9,787 nucleotides of DNA. Origin: Treponema sp. (GTDB taxonomy: Bacteria > Spirochaetota > Spirochaetia > Treponematales > Treponemataceae). The stretch spans positions 1-9,787 of the forward strand of contig JAGADS010000072.1 in assembly GCA_017613485.1 (NCBI GenBank). Reading direction: 5' to 3'. The notes beneath the pieces are model-generated. The model worked only from the letters and a program-made list of their open reading frames with translations, did not search any database and was not told the DNA's origin. Position numbers and translations under genes: made by a program. Positions 6,175 to 9,787 of this stretch are shown in pieces. Position 1 is the first letter of the stretch, and each line of letters starts with the position of its first letter.

Positions 6175-7010
6175 ATCGGCCCCCTTTTATTGTCTGCTTC
6201 TATTCCTTTTGTCAGTTTCTTACATTTTTCAAATTCTATCATCACTTCATGCATATCGCCTGTTGTATATTGATGGCATTTTTCTTTTAATGCTCCCGGT
6301 ACGCCATAGAATGCTTCTGCCATGCCACCTGCTATATCAGTAAGCGTGTCACAATCTCCGCCGAGGCTTACTGCAGTTCTTATTACATCCTCAAAACTGT
6401 TGCCTTCCAGAAAAGCGGTTATTGCTTCAGGTACTGTTTCCTGACAGCTTTCCACATGATGGTATTTCGGTCTGATTTCATCGCAGGTCCTGGATAAGTC
6501 ATATCCGAATTCCTTTATGACATACTCTTTGATTTGTGACTTTGAGCTGCCGTTACGTGCCATCCATATTACGGATGCCGTTGCTTCCGCGCCCTTTATT
6601 CCTTCCGGATGATTGTGCGTAATTTCCGCTGACCATCTTGCAACTTCCCTGGTTCGTTCAAGCGTCTCAAAAAACCATCCCACAGAGCTTACACGCATGG
6701 CTGAACCGTTCCCATAGCTTCCGTAGGGCTCAGTATCCTCAAATGCAAGCCACAGGCAGAATTTCCGGCCATAGCCTGCCTTGGGATATTTGTGTCCCCA
6801 GGTATGCATGCTTTTTATCATTGCGTTTTTCATCGTGATTTCATCTGCATCCAGGCCTGCCTTTAGAATCCCGTCACATATTGCAATTGTCATCACGGTG
6901 TCATCTGTAAAACGAGGCCTGTCTGAAAACAAGGGGAAATCCTTTGTCTTGTTCCCCCTGTCAAATTCATAAGGCTCTCCTATTATGTCTCCCAAAATTG
7001 CACCGTACAT
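6165..7010 (-). CDS. ADP-ribosylglycohydrolase (DraG/ARH family)
   Basis: ARH/DraG enzymes are all-helical, two-Mg2+ hydrolases that cut single ADP-ribose units from protein side chains or nucleotides. The first metal motif is FTDDTVMT (34-41), the second GGDCDTLTDIAGGMAEAF (217-234); MYGAILGDIIGEPYE is the typical N-terminus. The start at 7010 is chosen because GGAGGAA (7014-7020) sits 3-5 nt upstream; a longer frame from 7046 would bury this site. This gives 281 aa, within the family range. It is the first gene of an operon with the macrodomain gene (10-nt overlap) and DUF72. Target specificity (arginine, serine, DNA or acetyl-ADP-ribose) cannot be told from sequence. No ADP-ribosyltransferase lies in the window to act as partner. 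Confidence 0.93.
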   Translation of the reverse strand: MYGAILGDIIGEPYEFDRGNKTKDFPLFSDRPRFTDDTVMTIAICDGILKAGLDADEITMKNAMIKSMHTWGHKYPKAGYGRKFCLWLAFEDTEPYGSYGNGSAMRVSSVGWFFETLERTREVARWSAEITHNHPEGIKGAEATASVIWMARNGSSKSQIKEYVIKEFGYDLSRTCDEIRPKYHHVESCQETVPEAITAFLEGNSFEDVIRTAVSLGGDCDTLTDIAGGMAEAFYGVPGALKEKCHQYTTGDMHEVMIEFEKCKKLTKGIEADNKRGPIWA

Positions 7011-7013
7011 GCA

Positions 7014-7020
7014 TTCCTCC
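7014..7020 (-). promoter_or_regulatory. Ribosome binding site setting the ARH start
   Basis: GGAGGAA on the minus strand ends 3 nt from ATG 7010 (5 nt counted from GGAGG). It decides for the shorter 281-aa protein over a frame starting at 7046. Confidence 0.8.
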
Positions 7021-7027
7021 CAAGTGA

Positions 7028-7056
7028 TATTTACATCATAATACATTTTTTTTCAA
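7028..7056 (-). promoter_or_regulatory. Candidate promoter of the ARH-macrodomain-DUF72 operon
   Basis: TTGAAA (7051-7056) and TAAATA (7028-7033), 17 nt apart, would start transcription near 7021, just before the Shine-Dalgarno. This is the same layout as the promoter of the 577 gene. The -10 match is weak. Confidence 0.35.
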
Positions 7057-7104
7057 GCTATGCAGTAGCCTGCTGGGCGACTTTATTTGAGGGGGGAACA
7101 TATT

Positions 7105-7209
7105 TTGAATTTTACTATTGGATTGATTATATTCTTTTACACAATTGTAATTTATCTCATAATTTGCCTCTTGATTATAATTCTGCATCAAAGATACGAT
7201 AAAATTTGA
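7105..7209 (+). CDS. Possible 34-aa single-helix membrane protein
   Basis: A frame beginning at TTG 7105 follows a run of six G (7091-7096) preceded by GA, a usable ribosome binding site about 8 nt away. It encodes one strongly hydrophobic segment (IGLIIFFYTIVIYLIICLL) ending in a short basic tail, HQRYDKI. Size and shape resemble type I toxin peptides or small regulatory membrane proteins, but I recognise no family. Its TGA overlaps the -35 of the downstream XRE gene. The area is very AT-rich and a second frame is also open, so chance is a real alternative. Confidence 0.3.
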   Translation: MNFTIGLIIFFYTIVIYLIICLLIIILHQRYDKI

Positions 7210-7234
7210 CGATTTGCTTTTTTCTCAGTATCTT
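7206..7234 (+). promoter_or_regulatory. Promoter of the XRE-type gene, predicted leaderless
   Basis: TTGACG (7206-7211), a 17-nt spacer, TATCTT (7229-7234), then 6 nt to ATG 7241. The predicted start is the A of ATG. No Shine-Dalgarno is present. Confidence 0.5.
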
Positions 7235-7240
7235 TAGATT

Positions 7241-7585
7241 ATGAATGAAAGTAATTCTTTTTCTACATTTTCAATTCCTCAAATTGACGTTGAAGCAACA
7301 TCGCTTAATCTAAAAAAAATTCGCGAAGATAGAAATATTAAAGTAAGTTTTATACAAAAAGTATTCAACTTTGAATATCCGCAGGCTATTTATAATTGGG
7401 AGAATCAAAAAGAGAAAACTCTTCCTCGACTCGATAATCTGATAGTACTTGCTGAGTTATACGAATCCTATTTTACTTTTCTTTTCGTCTTTAGGAGTCT
7501 CAAGCAGATTGTTAAGAACCTGTATTATCTTGTTGATTTTTTTGTCCTGTTCGTTAAACTTACTATCACAATGATCAATATGTAG
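7241..7585 (+). pseudogene. XRE-type HTH regulator, 3'-truncated and running into antisense of ORF6N
   Basis: Residues 22-75 form a helix-turn-helix of the XRE type seen in short regulators (LNLKKIREDRNIKV, PQAIYNWENQ, LPRLDNLIVLAELYE). In related proteins this is followed by a ...VSIDDIL-type tail. Here the family likeness stops after Glu75 (about 7465) and the remaining 39 codons are read on the opposite strand of the ORF6N gene, giving an unrelated hydrophobic tail to TAG 7585. The simplest view is that the 3' end was lost in a rearrangement. The DNA-binding domain could still be made, because only the end is missing. A good promoter stands at the ATG. Confidence 0.7.
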
Positions 7586-8014
7586 CAAAAGAAGTCTGCG
7601 AATTTCCGTCAATTCCGTATTATCATCTATTTTTATAATCTTTTCGCTCACGAAATGCCGTAACTTAACAAAAGCGTTCATGATATGAATGCTTACCTGG
7701 ATTGCGGTTTCGCTGTGAAGAACTGCAGAAAGCATGGCTACGCCCTGTTCAGTGAAGACATAGGGCAATACCGTTGAATGTTTTAAGGTTACAAACCGAT
7801 CACAATTTGTGACCAGTTCATTCATTTCATATTCATTCAGCTGAAAACGGAATTCTTCTGGAAATCTCTCGATATTTCGTTTTACAGCCTGATTGATAAC
7901 TCTTGTTTCCACACCATATAGTTCAGCCAAATCACGGTCAATCATAACTTGTTTTTCACGAATAAGGAATATTTTACTTTCTATAAAAACCGGTTCTTTT
8001 GATTCAGTATTCAT
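7457..8014 (-). CDS. ORF6N (KilA-N-like) domain protein
   Basis: ORF6N proteins are DNA-binding proteins of phages and mobile elements with unknown detailed role. Residues ~10-122 match the domain: FLIREKQVMIDRDLAELYGV, NQAVKRNIERFPEEFRFQL, PYVFTEQGVAMLSAVLHSE and IMNAFVKLRHFV. A coiled-coil-prone helix follows (residues 125-172), then a short KKSKIGFV end. Many relatives continue a few residues after IGF, so the tail may be slightly cut: the stop TAA (7457-7459) is formed where the gene meets the truncated XRE gene. Length, 185 aa, is near normal. No Shine-Dalgarno precedes ATG 8014; palindromes at 8030-8068 and an ATTAAAGT half-site at 8017 lie just upstream and may control it. Confidence 0.88.
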   Translation of the reverse strand: MNTESKEPVFIESKIFLIREKQVMIDRDLAELYGVETRVINQAVKRNIERFPEEFRFQLNEYEMNELVTNCDRFVTLKHSTVLPYVFTEQGVAMLSAVLHSETAIQVSIHIMNAFVKLRHFVSEKIIKIDDNTELTEIRRLLLLHIDHCDSKFNEQDKKINKIIQVLNNLLETPKDEKKSKIGFV

Positions 8015-8029
8015 GTATTAAAGTTTACA

Positions 8030-8068
8030 TCATTTATAATAAATGACATTAAAGTAATACTTTAATGT
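8030..8068. promoter_or_regulatory. Two back-to-back perfect palindromes upstream of ORF6N
   Basis: TCATTTAT and ATAAATGA flank one A (8030-8046, 8-bp arms). Sharing base 8046, ACATTAAAGTA and TACTTTAATGT flank one A (8046-8068, 11-bp arms). ATTAAAGT from the second recurs at 8017-8024 next to the ORF6N start. There is no U-run, so this is not a rho-independent terminator; an operator for a dimeric regulator is more likely. Confidence 0.5.
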
Positions 8069-8134
8069 TTCTTCATCTTTCGTATCACCCTTTGCCTTTT
8101 CTATAAGATATTTTGAAATTTTTAACACAAAGCC

Positions 8135-8215
8135 CATATTTTTGTTACCCTGCTGACGATATGCGGCTGGGTCCCCGGAGTAATCGGTGCACTGATAATC
8201 AACAATAATGATTGA
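8135..8215 (+). pseudogene. Remnant of a YqaE/Pmp3-like membrane protein
   Basis: The plus-strand frame reads FVTLLTICGWVPGVIGALII and then stops at TGA 8213. This is the second-helix signature of the YqaE/Pmp3 family (LLTxxGWIPGxIxALxxI). The upstream half, including the first helix, is missing: an in-frame stop lies at 8123-8125 and no other frame carries it. It is therefore a 5'-truncated leftover with no start. An overlapping minus-strand frame (8030-8260) is judged to be mainly its shadow. Confidence 0.45.
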
Positions 8216-8271
8216 CGGCAGATAAAAACGGGCTAGGGTTTGGAGGGGCTTCTCAACCACTTACTCACAAG

Positions 8272-8519
8272 TTTTCCACAGTTTGAATGGCACTTTTCCA
8301 CATGGTATACTACTTGACACGCTTAATTCACAATAATATGAGCAATTACAAGGCTAAAGGGTTCAAAAATCTGTAATTCTTTATAATACAATAAATTATT
8401 TTAGAAAAACCGTATTACTCCAAAATCTTTGAATTTCTTAAATCACATAATTCAACATAATAAAAAGAAATCGGCTACTTTTCCACAGTAAATTCACAGA
8501 AATACACAAGTTTTCCACA
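8272..8519 (+). promoter_or_regulatory. Cluster of four TTTTCCACA 9-mers (DnaA-box-like)
   Basis: Exact copies lie at 8272-8280, 8294-8302, 8479-8487 and 8511-8519, all in the same orientation, as two pairs flanking about 175 bp of very AT-rich DNA. TTTTCCACA differs at one base from the classical DnaA box TTATCCACA. Weaker relatives with one mismatch to TTATNCACA occur at 8261 (TTACTCACA) and near 8324 (TAATTCACA). This could be a DnaA-binding locus, an origin of a chromosome or integrated element, or sites for an unrelated regulator. Confidence 0.5.
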
Positions 8520-8545
8520 ACTCTCTTTTTTTATAGGGGTAAAGC

Positions 8546-9193
8546 TCATTGAAGGCAGATCTTTTCAAGCGCTGTCACGTCCTCTGCTATATAATCTGCC
8601 CCTGCTTCATTCAACTCATCAAGGCTGCCATATCCAAAAAGAACACCACAAGATTTGAGGCCGGTTTTCCTTGCACCCAAGATGTCATGCATCCGGTCTC
8701 CTATCATCAGGACTTTACTTCGGTCGTTGATTTGATTCCGCTGCAGGGCATATTCAATTACCTCATCCTTTTTGCTCCGTGTTTCATCCATCAAGCTTCC
8801 ACAGACATTCTCAAAATATTTGGCAAGACCAAAATGCTCTATTATTTTAACTGAATATTCCTCAGGCTTTGATGTTGCCACAACGAGTTTTTTACCTGCG
8901 TCCTTCAAGGCACAGAGAAGATCGGGGATTCCAGGATATACGGAGTTTTCCAGAAGGCCTTTTTCCGCAAAGTACTCACGGTACTTCACAACACCAAGAG
9001 CCGCCTTTTCCTCAGAAAAACCAAACTGAGTCTTGAACGTGTCCACAAGAGGTGGCCCAATAAACGAGCAGAGTTTCTCATACGTGGGGATTTCAATTCC
9101 AAAATACTTAAGGGCATGCTTAAATGAATTAGTGATTCCAAGAGCAGGATCGGTAAGCGTTCCGTCCAAATCAAAAAAAAGATAATCGAACAT
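8546..9193 (-). CDS. HAD-superfamily hydrolase, phosphoglycolate-phosphatase-like
   Basis: HAD phosphatases of this subfamily remove phosphate from small metabolites through an aspartyl-phosphate. Motif I is FDLDGTLTD (Asp8 nucleophile, Asp10 acid/base), motif II is VVATSKP (Thr107/Ser108), the motif III lysine is probably Lys142 in SKKDEV, and motif IV is IGDRMHDILGA (Asp166, Asp170). Residues ~17-85 form the helical cap (type C1). The 215-aa length is normal. The closest named relatives are Gph/PpaX-type enzymes, but the GDRMHD form is shared by many with unknown substrates, so no symbol is given. It is expressed alone from a strong promoter just upstream and is not tied to the azl genes. 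Confidence 0.9.
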   Translation of the reverse strand: MFDYLFFDLDGTLTDPALGITNSFKHALKYFGIEIPTYEKLCSFIGPPLVDTFKTQFGFSEEKAALGVVKYREYFAEKGLLENSVYPGIPDLLCALKDAGKKLVVATSKPEEYSVKIIEHFGLAKYFENVCGSLMDETRSKKDEVIEYALQRNQINDRSKVLMIGDRMHDILGARKTGLKSCGVLFGYGSLDELNEAGADYIAEDVTALEKICLQ

Positions 9194-9198
9194 GCGTC

Positions 9199-9227
9199 AT
9201 TATAAAAGAGTCAGGATGTATGGTCAA
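9199..9227 (-). promoter_or_regulatory. Strong promoter of the HAD gene, predicted leaderless
   Basis: On the minus strand, TTGACC (9222-9227), exactly 17 nt, TATAAT (9199-9204), then 5 nt (9194-9198) to ATG 9193. It is the best consensus promoter in the window, and start would fall at or just within the start codon. It begins 3 nt after the azlD stop codon. Confidence 0.7.
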
Positions 9228-9230
9228 CCC

Positions 9231-9539
9231 TTAGACCAACAACAACTCTGCCACAAAGACCACCGCACAGCAGGCACATGCAACAGGAAACAGACCGGCT
9301 CCAAAGAAAGACAGTATGATTCCGACAGCAAGCGCGATGACTCCGGCAATGGGTGACTGTGTTGCATCGACAATGGCAGGGAAAGTCATTATGGCAAGCG
9401 TGATATACGGAACATAATACAAAAATGATTTGATGAAACGGTTCTTTATCGGTTTACGGATCAGTGTCAGCGGAAGAACCCTTATCAGATACGAGACGCC
9501 AAAAGCTGTGAATATTGCGATGTAATTGTAAAGGGTCAT
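9231..9539 (-). CDS. azlD: AzlD-type branched-chain amino acid transport subunit
   Basis: AzlD is the small membrane partner of AzlC; together they export branched-chain amino acids or analogues. The 102-aa protein is almost entirely hydrophobic, with four likely helices (roughly 5-25, 37-57, 62-80, 84-102). It has the family stretch YLIRVLPLTLIRKPIKNRFIKSFLYYVPY, given here in part: FGVSYLIRVLPLTL (13-26) and SFLYYVPYITLAIMTFPA (38-55). ATG 9539 overlaps the azlC stop as ATGA (9536-9539), and GGAGGGTGA lies upstream inside azlC, indicating coupled translation. Confidence 0.9.
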   Translation of the reverse strand: MTLYNYIAIFTAFGVSYLIRVLPLTLIRKPIKNRFIKSFLYYVPYITLAIMTFPAIVDATQSPIAGVIALAVGIILSFFGAGLFPVACACCAVVFVAELLLV

Positions 9540-9787
9540 TTGTCACCCTCCTCTGCAGAAGGAGTGTCCTGGTCGGAGACAGGCTTTATCAGTGCGACTA
9601 TGCTTGAAATCACAACTGTAAGAATGATAGTGCGTGTTCCACTGGAAAGATTCTTTATCCATGGAATTATCGTGCTTGCATAGCTTGCGGCAAAACTGAT
9701 GATTATTGAAATCAAAATCACACGGTTCTTTTTGGCAGGCGGAACGATAATTGCGATGAACATTCCGTAAAGTGCCACGGAAAGCGC
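9536..9787 (-). CDS. azlC: AzlC-family permease, C-terminal part
   Basis: Only the last 83 codons are inside the window; the frame is open to the right edge. It begins ALSVALYGMFIAIIVPPAKK, the conserved helix near the AzlC C-terminus, followed by two more hydrophobic segments (VILISIIISFAASYAST and IILTVVISSIVALI) and a charged tail ending EEGDK. AzlC carries the main transport path of the AzlCD exporter in the inner membrane. The GTG at 9778 is an internal valine codon, not the start. It forms an operon with azlD through an ATGA overlap. Confidence 0.88.
   Translation of the reverse strand, partial: ALSVALYGMFIAIIVPPAKKNRVILISIIISFAASYASTIIPWIKNLSSGTRTIILTVVISSIVALIKPVSDQDTPSAEEGDK

Larger units (their letters stand above)
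8015..8545. other. Low-GC stretch without an intact gene
   Basis: Contents in order: palindromes (8030-8068), a possible 35-codon minus frame from ATG 8137 that I cannot identify, the YqaE remnant, and a non-coding AT-rich block (8261-8545) with the TTTTCCACA cluster. In the last block I also see a weak plus-strand promoter candidate, TTGACA (8314-8319), 17 nt, TATGAG (8337-8342), followed by a 7-bp inverted repeat AATTACA/TGTAATT (8344-8350 and 8372-8378). Neither is strong enough for a gene call. Confidence 0.6.

Noticed and set aside
7011..7046. Longer start of the ADP-ribosylglycohydrolase
   Set aside because: GGAGGAA lies inside this extension and points to ATG 7010, where the family's usual N-terminus begins.
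8030..8260. Minus-strand 76-codon frame
   Set aside because: Half of it is antisense to the YqaE remnant, it has only a GTG start and no recognisable family; the last 35 codons from ATG 8137 remain an open question.
8344..8378. tRNA or small RNA suggested by GGTTCAAA and an inverted repeat
   Set aside because: No cloverleaf arms can be formed and the stem is only 7 AT-rich base pairs.

Overview
The window looks like a chromosomal accessory region of a host-associated spirochaete, most likely Treponema or a close relative. I base this on codon use, moderate-GC genes separated by very AT-rich spacers, and the gene families present. This is inference; no rRNA, tRNA or diagnostic housekeeping gene is present to settle it. 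No rho-independent terminator, tRNA, rRNA or CRISPR array was found.

Layout. The left edge (1-280, minus) is the 5' part of a gene whose N-terminal domain looks like a PD-(D/E)xK nuclease, of the kind seen in front of DUF2075-type helicases. An AT-rich spacer with a good promoter leads into an uncharacterised 455-aa protein (577-1944, plus). Next comes a short orphan reading frame (1994-2185, minus) and then a vsr-type very-short-patch mismatch endonuclease (2204-2797, plus), whose metal-binding/active-site region is split by two in-frame copies of a 69-bp repeat. From 7010 down to 2816 all genes lie on the minus strand in two units. The first is an ADP-ribosylglycohydrolase, a microbial PARG-type macrodomain protein and a DUF72/YecE protein. 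The second is an HTH-Fic protein overlapping (ATGA) a 2H phosphoesterase ('2'-5' RNA ligase' family). The Fic gene has its own promoter, with three copies of a TATCGGCAA-type element around it.

The 7050-8545 part is a low-GC mosaic. It holds a possible 34-aa one-helix membrane protein, an XRE-type HTH gene whose 3' end runs into the antisense strand of an ORF6N-domain gene, back-to-back palindromes upstream of ORF6N, a YqaE/Pmp3-like membrane protein remnant, and an AT-rich spacer with four identical TTTTCCACA 9-mers in one orientation (DnaA-box-like). The right end is ordinary: a HAD-family phosphatase (8546-9193, minus) with a strong promoter, then azlD and the 3' part of azlC (branched-chain amino acid export, minus, ATGA overlap).

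How the genes may work together. Two ADP-ribose hydrolases of different folds, a 2H phosphoesterase and an AMP-transferring Fic protein sit side by side. All act, or can act, on adenylyl, ADP-ribosyl or cyclic-phosphate adducts, so the block may be a module that removes or recycles such adducts from proteins or RNA. This is inference; no ADP-ribosyltransferase is visible in the window. A second theme is promoter geometry: four genes (vsr, fic, XRE, HAD) have a -10 box only 5-7 nt upstream of the ATG and no Shine-Dalgarno, which predicts leaderless mRNAs, while other genes here have clear AGGAGG-type sites.
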